Source: Pseudodesulfovibrio sp.
Lineage (GTDB): Bacteria > Desulfobacterota > Desulfovibrionia > Desulfovibrionales > Desulfovibrionaceae
Length of the DNA stretch: 64,000 nt
Assembly: GCA_016744135.1 (NCBI GenBank)
Contig: JADGEX010000001.1
Coordinates: 1,871,029-1,935,028 of the forward strand
Direction of reading: 5' to 3'
Made by a program: the position numbers and the translations under genes. Shown here one piece after another: positions 53,327 through 61,620 of this stretch (positions are counted from its first letter, which is position 1; the number at the start of each line of letters is the position of its first letter). The notes below the pieces were generated by a model. That model searched no databases. It was not told the DNA's origin and worked only from the letters and a program-made list of their open reading frames with translations.

Positions 53327-53416
53327 GGCTCCTTTTATCGGGGGCTCACCCCTGGCATGCGACAGAGCGTAGCCCCGGTTTTCGCACCGGAGAACGATCC
53401 GGTACTCACAGGAGCC
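53327..53416 (-). promoter_or_regulatory. Folded 5' leader that can hide the ribosome binding site of the tail cassette
   Basis: On the transcribed strand GGCTCCT (53416-53410) can pair with AGGAGCC (53333-53327); the latter contains the GGAG ribosome binding site, 10 bases before the nozzle start. Inside lie CCGGA/TCCGG and the competing CCGGT/ACCGG pair, plus GGGGCT/AGCCCC. The arrangement is cloverleaf-like but has no tRNA hallmarks. Confidence 0.55.
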
Positions 53417-53654
53417 GAGAGGTATAAAAAAACAACTTGACGATGTTTTAGGAATGACGATGACGGGGATGCTTCAATAGGAATATTTTACCGACATAAT
53501 ATCAAATAGTTACAGCTATGTTCAAATCTAAAACTACGGTTATAAGACACAAGATGTGAAAGAATGACATACGAATGAGTATCCAATGACATACCAAAAC
53601 ACAGGCAAAGGAAATTCTCGATCGGCAGGGGAAGCAAAAGATAAAAAAATACAA

Positions 53655-53695
53655 CAAAAAAACCCTTATTTCAACAGTTTAAGCTGAAATAAGGG
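53655..53695 (-). terminator. Terminator of the small CxxC protein gene
   Basis: CCCTTATTTCA (53663-53673) pairs with TGAAATAAGGG (53685-53695) and on the minus strand is followed by GG-free T-rich sequence (TTTTTTTGTTG). It lies 30 bases after that gene. Confidence 0.82.
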
Positions 53696-53724
53696 CATTA
53701 AAAACGCCGTGCGGATGCACACGA

Positions 53725-53985
53725 TTAATTCACCGCTGCGGACACCGGTTCGTCACCGCCTCCCTTCTCACGGTTCAAACGAATGACCTGCGTGGTAAAA
53801 GTTGTCTCACCGGGCATACAGGCAGGGCATCCTTCGGACAGAATCACGCACCGTTGATCAAGAGTAGACACATCGATTCCGGCCAACTTGAGCAGCCGAG
53901 TTGTCATGCCTGGCCGCCAAAGGACTGGCTGGCCACATCGGTGGCACTCCACATACAGAGTTTCAGGATCAAATTTCTTTGTCAT
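53725..53985 (-). CDS. Small protein with two CxxC motifs
   Basis: An 86-residue protein with CHRCGQPV near the N-terminus and CPAC in SEGCPACMPG, together a likely zinc site. The ATG at 53985 has GAGGAGG but at 14 bases, longer than ideal; the frame extends 20 codons to another ATG at 54045 that has no ribosome binding site and nearly touches the divergent gene. Function unknown; small zinc-ribbon proteins of this kind are common in sulfate reducers. Confidence 0.65.
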   Translation of the reverse strand: MTKKFDPETLYVECHRCGQPVLWRPGMTTRLLKLAGIDVSTLDQRCVILSEGCPACMPGETTFTTQVIRLNREKGGGDEPVSAAVN

Positions 53986-54137
53986 ACTTAGAAAATAATC
54001 CTCCTCAGAAGGAATGGCAAGGGCGATGATGGTATAATCATTCATATTTGACAGACCGGAAAACCCTGCTTGGCATTAAATTTGATATATCGAATCGGTT
54101 GGCAATATATTCCCCAAAACGCTTTCAAGGACACGTT

Positions 54138-55499
54138 GTGAAAACTCAATATTTGATTATCGGAGCAGGCCCCACCGGACTTGGCGCGGCTCATCGACTG
54201 AAAGAACTGGGCAATGAGGACTTCCTGATTCTGGAACAGCACGACTATGCAGGTGGCTTGTCGGCCAGTTTCACGGATGACAAAGGATTCACCTGGGATA
54301 TCGGTGGACACGTGGTCTTTTCCCACTATGAATATTTTGACACGCTCATGAACTCCCTGCTCGGCGACGATCGATTGGAGCATGAACGAGAATCCTGGGT
54401 CCGGTCCAACAACACATGGGTTCCATACCCGTTTCAGAACAACATTCGCCACTTGCCCAAAGAGGCACGGTGGGAATGCGTCAAGGGACTGTTACCGGGC
54501 AACAGGACCGAAGTCTCGCCCACAAATTTCGCACAGTGGATCGACTCCATCTTCGGGATGGGCATCGCAAAACATTTCATGACCCCATACAATTTTAAAG
54601 TATGGGCCACGCCACCTGAATTGATGCAGTTCAACTGGATCGGCGAACGCGTGTCTGTTGTTGATCTGAAAAAAGTGCTCAAAAACATCATCCTTGAACA
54701 GGACGATGTTGCCTGGGGGCCAAACAATACTTTCAAATTCCCGCTCAAGGGTGGCACGGGTGAAATATTCCGGCGTCTGGCTTCACGCATGGAAGACCGT
54801 ATTCAATACGGGCAATCTGTGGTCGCCATTGATGCAAAAAGCAAAAAAGCAACGACTGCTGAAGGGCTTGAAATCGAATACGAGACCCTGCTCAACTCGG
54901 CTCCTCTCGACATATTGGCAAGCCAATGGCTCACCGAAAAAAATGACACCATGCTAGATGCCGCAGGCAAGCTCACCCATAATTCGGTCTATGTAGCAGG
55001 CGTGGGCATGGACATTAAAAATGACGCCGAGCTCAATTCCCGGTGCTGGATGTACTACCCTGAGTCAAATTCACCCTTTTACAGGGTCACGAATTTCCAT
55101 AACTACTCACCCAACAACGTGGCCAAACCGGGTCAGCAACTCGGATTCATGTGTGAATCATCCTTCTCCGAACACAAGCCGGAAAAGCTCAACGAACTGA
55201 TGGACCGCACCATAGAGGGTCTGGTAAACACTTCCATGATGGACGCGGCCAGGAAAGACGACATCCTGACCACATGGGATATCGCTGTGGATTACGGATA
55301 CCCCGTACCCTGTCTGGAGCGCGACAAGGCTCTTGCCGTACTTCAACCGACGTTGGAAGCCATGCAAATCTATTCCCGAGGCCGTTTCGGTGGCTGGAAA
55401 TATGAAGTCGCCAACATGGACCACTCGGTTATGCAGGGTGTGGAATGGGCAGAACGCATGGTCCTCGGCACACCTGAAAAGACCTATACACTGGATTAA
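54138..55499 (+). CDS. FAD-dependent oxidoreductase, UDP-galactopyranose-mutase/amine-oxidase-like
   Basis: A 453-residue flavoprotein: FAD motif TQYLIIGAGPTGLGAAHRL, then EQHDYAGGLSASFTD and WDIGGHVVFSH, followed by a Trp/Tyr-rich middle (NNTWVPYPFQNNIRHLP; MTPYNFKVWATPPE) as in UDP-galactopyranose mutases and related protoporphyrinogen-oxidase-like proteins. A sugar-nucleotide mutase role is plausible but not certain. The GTG start has AGGA six bases upstream; the open frame to a TTG at 54048 is unlikely. The M24 peptidase gene follows after 6 bases. Confidence 0.78.
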   Translation: MKTQYLIIGAGPTGLGAAHRLKELGNEDFLILEQHDYAGGLSASFTDDKGFTWDIGGHVVFSHYEYFDTLMNSLLGDDRLEHERESWVRSNNTWVPYPFQNNIRHLPKEARWECVKGLLPGNRTEVSPTNFAQWIDSIFGMGIAKHFMTPYNFKVWATPPELMQFNWIGERVSVVDLKKVLKNIILEQDDVAWGPNNTFKFPLKGGTGEIFRRLASRMEDRIQYGQSVVAIDAKSKKATTAEGLEIEYETLLNSAPLDILASQWLTEKNDTMLDAAGKLTHNSVYVAGVGMDIKNDAELNSRCWMYYPESNSPFYRVTNFHNYSPNNVAKPGQQLGFMCESSFSEHKPEKLNELMDRTIEGLVNTSMMDAARKDDILTTWDIAVDYGYPVPCLERDKALAVLQPTLEAMQIYSRGRFGGWKYEVANMDHSVMQGVEWAERMVLGTPEKTYTLD

Positions 55500-55505
55500 C
55501 ACACC

Positions 55506-56576
55506 ATGAATACAGCTGTTTTTGAACTACGCCGCGAAGCTCTGAAAGAAGAACTCAAGGCGCGTAATCTTCCTGCTTTGCTCGTTTCCCACGCCGCCAA
55601 CCGCTATTACCTGTCCGGTTTTGAACTGCATGATCCGCAGTGCAATGAATCCGCTGGCTGGCTGCTCATCACGGCAGATGGCGACGACTACCTCTTCACC
55701 GATCCCCGGTATATGGATGCAGCCCGACAGGTTTGGGATGAAAAGAATATCGGCATCTATGCGGCCAGAAAACACGATGAAGTCTGCGCATTCCTCAAGG
55801 GAAAAGGCATTACTTCCATGGGATTCGAACCCAAAGCGCTGCATCTTTTCGACTACGACAAGCTCAGCTCTTTGGTCCAACTAACCCTCACGGAAAACGT
55901 AGTTGAGAGCCTGCGCCTGTACAAGGATGACGAAGAAATCCGACGCATGGAAGAATCCATCCGACTCAACCATGAACTTTTCGAATACATTGAAGGGCAA
56001 CTTGTCCCCGGTAAAACCGAAGTGGAAATCGCCTGGGAAGTTGAAAAATTTTTCCGTGAACAGGGAGCCGAAGAATTGGCTTTCTCCACCATCGTCGGCG
56101 TTGGCCCCAACGCGGCCAAGCCCCACTGCATCCCCAGTGAAACCAAGCTGAGAGACAACGAACTGGTCCTCATCGATACAGGGTGCCGGTATCTGGACTA
56201 CAATTCCGACCAGACACGCACCTTCTGGGTCGGCGACACGCCATCCGACCGCTTCAAAAAGACCATGGATCAAGTCCGTGAAGCACAACAGGTCGCCATC
56301 GACATCATCCGTCCGGGTCTACCCTTTGTAGACGCTTACAAGGCTTCCTACGCCGTTTTTGAGAAGGCTGGTGTAGAGTCATTGTTCACCCATGGTCTCG
56401 GCCACGGTGTTGGTCTGGAGACCCACGAACCTCCGAGTCTGTCCAGGGGTGCCAGAGGCGTACTGGAAGCAGGCATGGTGGTCACAGTAGAACCCGGCCT
56501 TTACGACCCCGAATGGGGCGGCATCCGCTGGGAATACGAAATACTGGTCACCGAAGACGGTTGCCGAGTATTGTAG
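55506..56576 (+). CDS. M24-family Xaa-Pro aminopeptidase
   Basis: A 356-residue dinuclear metallopeptidase with N-terminal creatinase-like domain (1-125) and pita-bread domain. Metal ligands visible: Asp in VLIDTGCRY, Asp in NSDQTRTFW, His in FTHGLGHGVGLETHE, Glu in TVEPGLYDPEWGG and the final Glu in RWEYEILVT. It removes N-terminal residues before proline. A terminator follows at 56596. Confidence 0.92.
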   Translation: MNTAVFELRREALKEELKARNLPALLVSHAANRYYLSGFELHDPQCNESAGWLLITADGDDYLFTDPRYMDAARQVWDEKNIGIYAARKHDEVCAFLKGKGITSMGFEPKALHLFDYDKLSSLVQLTLTENVVESLRLYKDDEEIRRMEESIRLNHELFEYIEGQLVPGKTEVEIAWEVEKFFREQGAEELAFSTIVGVGPNAAKPHCIPSETKLRDNELVLIDTGCRYLDYNSDQTRTFWVGDTPSDRFKKTMDQVREAQQVAIDIIRPGLPFVDAYKASYAVFEKAGVESLFTHGLGHGVGLETHEPPSLSRGARGVLEAGMVVTVEPGLYDPEWGGIRWEYEILVTEDGCRVL

Positions 56577-56595
56577 TCCTGTCCTGATTCAATAA

Positions 56596-56635
56596 CAAAA
56601 AAAGCCCTGATACTTCATTGGTATCAGGGCTTTTT
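56596..56635. terminator. Shared terminator of the M24 peptidase and the small membrane protein
   Basis: AAAGCCCTGATAC pairs with GTATCAGGGCTTT around a 7-base loop, with A- and T-runs on both sides, between convergent genes. Confidence 0.9.
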
Positions 56636-56653
56636 CATTGCAAAAAATATACG

Positions 56654-56995
56654 CTAAAGCAGGAACATCTTCACAGCCAACGCCACTCCCAACCAAAGGC
56701 CGGAGCTGACAATGCCGAACCATGCGAAACGGGCCAATGGTTCGGACAACCATCGTTTCTGTACGATCAGACCGATAAAGATAATATGCAAAGGCACCGG
56801 AAGTGCCAAAAGCAGGGCATATGTATGGTGCTCTGCGACAAGTTGACTGCCTGAAAAGTACTTGGCAGCCAAAGTACCTTCATAGGCATCAAGACCAACC
56901 AAACCAAGCAGGCACAGACCGATAATAGTCACGGTGGTGCAGATGTTGCGAATAATGCCTTTGAGTGCCGGAGAATCAAACATGGTCAAGATCAT
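56654..56995 (-). CDS. Small membrane protein, unknown function
   Basis: A 113-residue protein with three transmembrane segments at about residues 15-38, 57-80 and 87-112 and an aromatic loop (KRWLSEPLARFAWFG). No known family. GAGG stands directly before the ATG; an ATG four codons further (56983) is also possible. Transcribed away from the gene at 57102. Confidence 0.6.
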   Translation of the reverse strand: MILTMFDSPALKGIIRNICTTVTIIGLCLLGLVGLDAYEGTLAAKYFSGSQLVAEHHTYALLLALPVPLHIIFIGLIVQKRWLSEPLARFAWFGIVSSGLWLGVALAVKMFLL

Positions 56996-57101
56996 GCCTC
57001 AAACCGTCTGATACCGCAACATCCCGCCAATCACCCCCTTGACCAAGAGGCTACGCTCTGTCATCGTTTTGAATGACAGAGTGAAAACATGTGAGGTGGC
57101 C

Positions 57102-57344
57102 ATGAGCAAGAAAGTCCGTAGCGTCCGCGTCCCCAAGGAATTCGAGACCTTGAACCTTTCAGGCATGATCCGTGAGTGCGAAAAACATTTACGCGACATC
57201 GAATCAGCCACCTTGCTCAAACAGCAAGGCAACCCGGATGCAGCCGAAGCCCTTATCAAGGCGCGCCAGCAAGACCTCGGCCGCAAGGTCGGCAAATTAG
57301 TCTGGGAAGCCCGCGTTCAATTCGGAAAAACACGAGGGGATTAA
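57102..57344 (+). CDS. Short basic protein, unknown function
   Basis: An 80-residue, mainly helical protein (LSGMIRECEKHLRDIESATLLKQQGNPDAAEALIKARQ). Start ATG has GAGGTGGCC before it; the frame is open 21 codons upstream. It ends one base before the thioesterase gene, so the two are translationally coupled. I do not recognise a family. Confidence 0.6.
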   Translation: MSKKVRSVRVPKEFETLNLSGMIRECEKHLRDIESATLLKQQGNPDAAEALIKARQQDLGRKVGKLVWEARVQFGKTRGD

Positions 57345-57345
57345 T

Positions 57346-57846
57346 ATGGAACCGAAATCCGCCACAGAATCCGCCGTGGTCATGACCCATCTGGTCCTGC
57401 CACAGGACGCCAATCCCGCCGGCAATCTACACGGTGGCGTCATCCTCAAGCATATCGATACGGCAGGCGGTGTGGTCGCAAAGAAGCACTCGCGCACCAA
57501 TGTCGTCACAGTATCCATCGACCGCATGGCCTTCAAGCAGCCCGCATATATGGGTGAACTGCTGACCTTCAAGGCGAGCCTCAACTATGTAGGTCGGTCC
57601 AGTATGGAAATCGGCGTCCGAGTGGAAGCCGAGAACCTCGCCACCGGAGAAGTGCGTCACACAAATTCCGCCTATCTGACCTATGTGGCGTTGGGTGAAG
57701 ACAGCAAACCGACCCCGGTTCCGCCGCTCACACTTGAAAATGAGACAACCAAACGGCGACATAAAGAGGCCGTGCTTCGGCGAGAACTTCGCAAAAAGGA
57801 ACTGGAGTTGGAAGCAGGTCAAAAAATCTGTCTTGAGAAGAAATAG
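57346..57846 (+). CDS. Acyl-CoA thioesterase (YciA/ACOT7 hotdog family)
   Basis: A 166-residue hotdog-fold protein. NPAGNLHGGVILKHIDTAGG is the active-site segment of the cytosolic acyl-CoA hydrolase family, followed by VVTVSIDRMAFKQPAYMGE and HTNSAYLTYVAL. It cleaves medium/long acyl-CoA; physiological substrate unknown. A long charged C-terminal helix (KEAVLRRELRKKELELEAGQ) is an unusual add-on. Coupled to the short basic protein. Confidence 0.88.
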   Translation: MEPKSATESAVVMTHLVLPQDANPAGNLHGGVILKHIDTAGGVVAKKHSRTNVVTVSIDRMAFKQPAYMGELLTFKASLNYVGRSSMEIGVRVEAENLATGEVRHTNSAYLTYVALGEDSKPTPVPPLTLENETTKRRHKEAVLRRELRKKELELEAGQKICLEKK

Positions 57847-57851
57847 AAAAC

Positions 57852-58066
57852 CGCCTGCGGCGGATTGTCAGATGATTTCGTCTCCGACGGCTCAAGGCCG
57901 AAGGCCTTGAGAATCCCGTGTCGCCTACGGCGAAGCTACTTATATAAATAATATTTTTTTACAAACGACAATTTTCGCGAAGTGCACCAAAAAGTTTAGG
58001 AAAGTCCAGAGAACCCTTTTCAAAGGGGGCTTTGGCTGGTCCAGGACAGCGTCCTGGTCCCGCTGA
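57852..58066. repeat. Intergenic hairpin repeat, copy 4 (long)
   Basis: Begins CCGCCTGCGGCGG, then GTCTCCGACGGCTCAAGGCC with hairpin CTCAAGGCC/GGCCTTGAG (57891-57911), GTGTCGCCTACGGCG, and a second half with TTCGCGAAGTGCACCAAAAA and AGTTTAGGAAAGTCCAGAGAAC that matches copy 3. It combines the modules of the other copies and fills the gap before sfsA. Confidence 0.78.
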
Positions 58067-58072
58067 AAGCGG

Positions 58073-58792
58073 TCACGGCAAAACGACAGAAAGTCGTTGC
58101 CCCAGAGTAATTCCATGCTCATTCACATGAGCAACGTAGGGCCACATTTCGACGCCTTTGTCCATCGCTTCGTAAAACAATTCGGCATACACAGGGTCGA
58201 TAAAATCCGCTGGCCCGAAACAATCTCCATCAGAGCGCTGGATCAAAAAGAAAAGAGCCACTCGTGCCCCGGTCTTGGCGAGTGCCATAAGCTCACGCAA
58301 ATGCTTTTGCCCCCGCTCGGTGATAGCATCAGGGAAACAGGCTATACCGTCCTCAACCATGGTGACATTCTTACATTCCACCCAAAGATCACCACGCTCG
58401 CCGGACAAAAACGCATCAAGCCGACTCTGACCAACCTTGGCTTCCTTCTTGAAATACTCGTAGCCATCCATCTCTGACAAGGCACTAATTTCCCAAGCCT
58501 TATAAAGCATTCGGTTGGGAGTGAGCGTATTCACACCAACCATGGTTCCGGCAAGATCCAACGCCTCCAGGGTATACTTGAGCTTCCGATTGGGATTGGC
58601 TGCCGGAGACAGCAATGCAGTAGAGCCGGGCCTGAGCAGCCCGAGCATGGAGCCGGTATTATTGGTATGTGCCTTGAGTATCTCACCTGCATCCGGGCCA
58701 GTCAGGGCTTCAGCATCCACAGTGAATCGCTTGATACGCCGAATAAAAGCAGCAGTCCGGCAAGGCGCATGAAACGGAAGCGTACACGACAT
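58073..58792 (-). CDS. sfsA: SfsA-family protein (sugar fermentation stimulation homologue)
   Basis: A 239-residue protein with family features: the N-terminal OB-like region (AAFIRRIKRFTVDAEA), HTNNTGSMLGLL, GVNTLTPNRMLYKAWE, and the nuclease-like core DAFLSGERGDLWVECKNVTMVEDGIACFPDAITERGQKHL with acidic catalytic-looking residues. It has a restriction-endonuclease-like core and DNA association, but the biological role is not settled. ATG at 58792; a TTG three codons earlier is possible. It follows the VOC gene by 11 bases. Confidence 0.9.
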   Translation of the reverse strand: MSCTLPFHAPCRTAAFIRRIKRFTVDAEALTGPDAGEILKAHTNNTGSMLGLLRPGSTALLSPAANPNRKLKYTLEALDLAGTMVGVNTLTPNRMLYKAWEISALSEMDGYEYFKKEAKVGQSRLDAFLSGERGDLWVECKNVTMVEDGIACFPDAITERGQKHLRELMALAKTGARVALFFLIQRSDGDCFGPADFIDPVYAELFYEAMDKGVEMWPYVAHVNEHGITLGQRLSVVLP

Positions 58793-58803
58793 GTCAGACA
58801 AAA

Positions 58804-59400
58804 CTATTTCCCATTCCTTTTCCGCAATGCATCGACCACCTGCCGTCCTTCTCCTTCATACACTTCCCGTTCACCATCAGAGGTAGGATATGTCACCTTA
58901 GGCCAGACTCCGGGCTGCCTTTCGGGACCCTTTCTGGCCTCAATACTGGGATTGGAATCCGCCATAATCGGCGTCTTTCGCAGGTCCACGCCCGCCACAG
59001 GCGCACTAAATTCGATGGGGATATTATTGGGATCAAAGGCATAGATTGAATGGATAAACCCGTGGTCCACCACTTCAGAACACCAAAGATCAGCCGCCTC
59101 AAGCTTATCTTTGATCTCCCACAGATCATCATCCGAGGCCACACCAAAAGAGACGTGATCAAAACCAATTCGACCTTTCACCGGGAACCCGTGATCTCGT
59201 TCCTCAAGTGATTCAACATCCGGCCACTCGAAAAAGGCAATCATATCCTGTTCGGAAATCTCCAAAAAATAATGACGATAACCGGGATGACCAAGTCCGG
59301 CCACCAAACGCATACCGAGCAGGTCACGCCAAAACCGGATGGTACCATCCATATCCCCGGTGACCATGGCGAGATGGTTGACGCCGGTGTATTGAGGCAT
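58804..59400 (-). CDS. VOC-family (glyoxalase/bleomycin-resistance) protein
   Basis: A 198-residue protein with two betaalphabetabetabeta modules: GVNHLAMVTGDMDGTIRFWRDLLGMRLV at the start (metal-binding His in NHLAM) and FDHVSFGVASDDDLWEI in the second (His), with Glu in PIEFSAP as third ligand. The C-terminal tail of about 60 residues, rich in Pro and Arg/Glu, goes beyond the fold. Reaction unknown. It lies directly downstream of the hemW-like gene. Confidence 0.85.
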   Translation of the reverse strand: MPQYTGVNHLAMVTGDMDGTIRFWRDLLGMRLVAGLGHPGYRHYFLEISEQDMIAFFEWPDVESLEERDHGFPVKGRIGFDHVSFGVASDDDLWEIKDKLEAADLWCSEVVDHGFIHSIYAFDPNNIPIEFSAPVAGVDLRKTPIMADSNPSIEARKGPERQPGVWPKVTYPTSDGEREVYEGEGRQVVDALRKRNGK

Positions 59401-59415
59401 GAAATCCTCCTTTTG

Positions 59416-60642
59416 TTATCCGAAAGCGAGCCGCTGAATGATAACATTGGACACGAGCATACCATTCTTGGTCAACCTAAGTCGCCCCTGATTGATACGC
59501 ACCAAATTTTCACGATGCAAAGCCGAGATCAACTGCTCCTGTCGCTTCACCAGATCATACCCGGTCCGCTCCCTGAATGCCTTGAGATCAAGACCACGAC
59601 TGGTCCGCAAGGACAACATAATCATCTCTGCAAGCAGATCATTCTCGGTCAGATCTTCAAAATCATTGCCCACCATGTCACCACGCACATAGGCGTCGTA
59701 TTCATCCATGTACCGAGGCGTGGTGAAACGACGCTTACCGAGAGTGGAGACCGCTGAAGGACCAAGACCAAGGTAATCTGACCCATCCCAATACCCGGAG
59801 TTATGCACGGACATAAAACCCATGCGCGCGAAATTGGACACCTCGTAGTGCATGTATCCCATGGACTCCAGATATTCAGCGCCATAGATGAACATCCGCC
59901 CCTGCTCCGTATCGGTGGGCAGAGTCAGATCGCCGGACTCGCCGCACCGCTTCGCCATGAGGGTGTCGGATTCCAACGTCAGATTATATGCGGAAAGATG
60001 CTCGGGCCGCATTTCAGCCACGACCTTCAACTGGTCAAGCCATGCCTTAAGCCGCTGCCCAGGCAACCCCCAAATCAAGTCCAGTCCGATATTACCAAAC
60101 CCCGCTCGCTGGGCATTGGCATACGCCTGCATGGTCATGGCAGCGGAATGCGGTCTATTCATGATCTGAAGATCATGGTCATTACCACTCTGCATCCCCA
60201 GAGAAAGACGATTGAATCCGATAGAAAGCAACCCTCTGAAATAACTGACGTCCTGCGCCGAATCAGGATTGGCCTCCAACGTCACTTCCATGCCCTCACT
60301 CAACACGAAGTGCTTATCGAGGGTCTTCATAATTTGATCAAGCTGATTCAGAGGAATAAGACTCGGAGTACCACCACCAAAATAAATAGTCCGCAAGACC
60401 GGCCGCTTCAGTCGTCTGCCCCACAACGCGATCTCTTGCAGCAACAGCTTATAGTACCACGCAAAGGTGACATCATTAAAGGCCTGCGAGTGAAAATTAC
60501 AATAGGAACAACGAGATTTGCAAAAAGGGACATGAATATACAGATACAGCCCTTTGCCATTGGGATTCGTTCCTTTTTTCCGGCTGCTGACTTCCGGGAA
60601 CGCAGGCTTTACAGGGACTCCTTCACCATAGATTTTACCCAT
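59416..60642 (-). CDS. hemW: HemW-like radical SAM protein
   Basis: A 408-residue radical SAM enzyme. The cluster motif CKSRCSYCNFHSQ (CxxxCxxC) is near residue 40, followed by IYFGGGTPSLIP, ANPDSAQD, RLSLGMQSGND and GLDLIWGLPGQ, as in HemW/coproporphyrinogen-oxidase-like proteins; the C-terminal HemN domain (SVHNSGYWDGSDYLGLGPSA) is there. HemW proteins handle haem insertion rather than coproporphyrinogen oxidation. Good conservation. The N-terminal 25 residues are a short extension. Confidence 0.9.
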   Translation of the reverse strand: MGKIYGEGVPVKPAFPEVSSRKKGTNPNGKGLYLYIHVPFCKSRCSYCNFHSQAFNDVTFAWYYKLLLQEIALWGRRLKRPVLRTIYFGGGTPSLIPLNQLDQIMKTLDKHFVLSEGMEVTLEANPDSAQDVSYFRGLLSIGFNRLSLGMQSGNDHDLQIMNRPHSAAMTMQAYANAQRAGFGNIGLDLIWGLPGQRLKAWLDQLKVVAEMRPEHLSAYNLTLESDTLMAKRCGESGDLTLPTDTEQGRMFIYGAEYLESMGYMHYEVSNFARMGFMSVHNSGYWDGSDYLGLGPSAVSTLGKRRFTTPRYMDEYDAYVRGDMVGNDFEDLTENDLLAEMIMLSLRTSRGLDLKAFRERTGYDLVKRQEQLISALHRENLVRINQGRLRLTKNGMLVSNVIIQRLAFG

Positions 60643-60645
60643 GAC

Positions 60646-61002
60646 TTACCCCTGACCATGACGGCTGGAGAACACGACCAGCCCACCAAGGATGAGATAC
60701 GCTCCGACAACAAATCCGAGGGAAGCCAAGGCTGGCGATGAGGCAAAATACGTCCAGGACGTGAGCAGCGTTCCGGCCCCTTCATAAAGCATGATTATGG
60801 ACAAGGCCCAAATGGAGATGACCCGCCGCTTGTAAGCGAACCAGGCGATGACCCCGTAGGTCAGCACTGCAAGGACACCAATACCCCATATTTCGTTGGA
60901 GTTGACGGTCACCCCGGAAAAGACGGCGGCAATGGTCTTAAGAATCATAAATACGACAAGCACGACTTCACGCCGAAAGAGGAGGTCGAACAACTTGCGC
61001 AT
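60646..61002 (-). CDS. Small membrane protein, unknown function
   Basis: A 118-residue protein with four hydrophobic segments separated by short loops (VVLVVFMILKTIAAVFSG, WGIGVLAVLTYGVIAWFAY, ISIWALSIIMLYEGAGTLL, LGFVVGAYLILGGLVVFS). No family recognised. It starts 2 bases after queH and is followed by hemW after 3 bases, so these genes form one tight transcript. Confidence 0.6.
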   Translation of the reverse strand: MRKLFDLLFRREVVLVVFMILKTIAAVFSGVTVNSNEIWGIGVLAVLTYGVIAWFAYKRRVISIWALSIIMLYEGAGTLLTSWTYFASSPALASLGFVVGAYLILGGLVVFSSRHGQG

Positions 61003-61004
61003 GA

Positions 61005-61547
61005 TTATTTCCCCAGCTCTCGTTGATACCGTTCATTTTCGCTGTAAAGACAGCCACAATACTGTTGGCGGTAAATCCCCCATTCCTTGGAGATCACAAT
61101 GCCGTCCTGCCAACCTTCACGAAAATCATGATAGAAGAAGCGCGTCTTCTCGGACTGAAGGTCCTGTCCAAGCTTCGAAATATCGTCATGCTTCTGATAT
61201 TTTGAGTACAACAATGTCGTGGTGAAAAAATCGAACCCACCCTTCTTGGCTATCTGGGATGTACGCTCCATTCGACCGGCATAACAATGAAAACAACGGT
61301 TAATCTCACGGTAGGCCACACTGCGGAACCATTCCTGCGGTTTATACTCATTATCCTTGACGATAACCTCGATGCCGAGCTTTTCCGCCACTTCCAGACA
61401 GCCATCGCGCCGCTTCACATACTCCATCAGGGGATGAATATTCGGATTGTAGAATAATCCGGTGACATCATGTCCCTGATCCTGAAGGGTTTTAATGGTG
61501 GTGATGGAACACGGACCGCAACATATGTGAAGAAGGACTCTTTTCAT
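61005..61547 (-). CDS. queH: Epoxyqueuosine reductase QueH
   Basis: A 180-residue protein of the DUF208/QueH family: HICCGPCSITT at the start, RCFHCYAGRM in the middle and QQYCGCLYSE near the end supply the conserved Cys residues for an iron-sulfur cluster and disulfide. It performs the last step of tRNA queuosine synthesis, reducing epoxyqueuosine. The length fits. Start ATG has GGAG-like AAAGAGT upstream only weakly. Confidence 0.92.
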   Translation of the reverse strand: MKRVLLHICCGPCSITTIKTLQDQGHDVTGLFYNPNIHPLMEYVKRRDGCLEVAEKLGIEVIVKDNEYKPQEWFRSVAYREINRCFHCYAGRMERTSQIAKKGGFDFFTTTLLYSKYQKHDDISKLGQDLQSEKTRFFYHDFREGWQDGIVISKEWGIYRQQYCGCLYSENERYQRELGK

Positions 61548-61620
61548 TTAAGAACCATTTTGAGCGCATTTGATGCGATTTGTAAAGGATATGCCATGCC
61601 ACCCGCAACCGAGATGGAAT

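Larger units (their letters stand above)
53319..53724. other. Leader and promoter region of the tail cassette
   Basis: 406 bases without a gene. The part next to the nozzle gene forms a folded leader (separate entry); 53425-53640 is AT-rich, probably holds the promoter, and shows no protein frame. A terminator for the oppositely placed small CxxC gene lies at 53655-53695. Confidence 0.6.

Noticed and set aside
53327..53416. A tRNA-like cloverleaf upstream of the tail cassette
   Set aside because: There is a 7-bp terminal stem, but no T-loop sequence, no anticodon arm of correct size and the total length is too long for a normal tRNA. Kept only as a leader structure.
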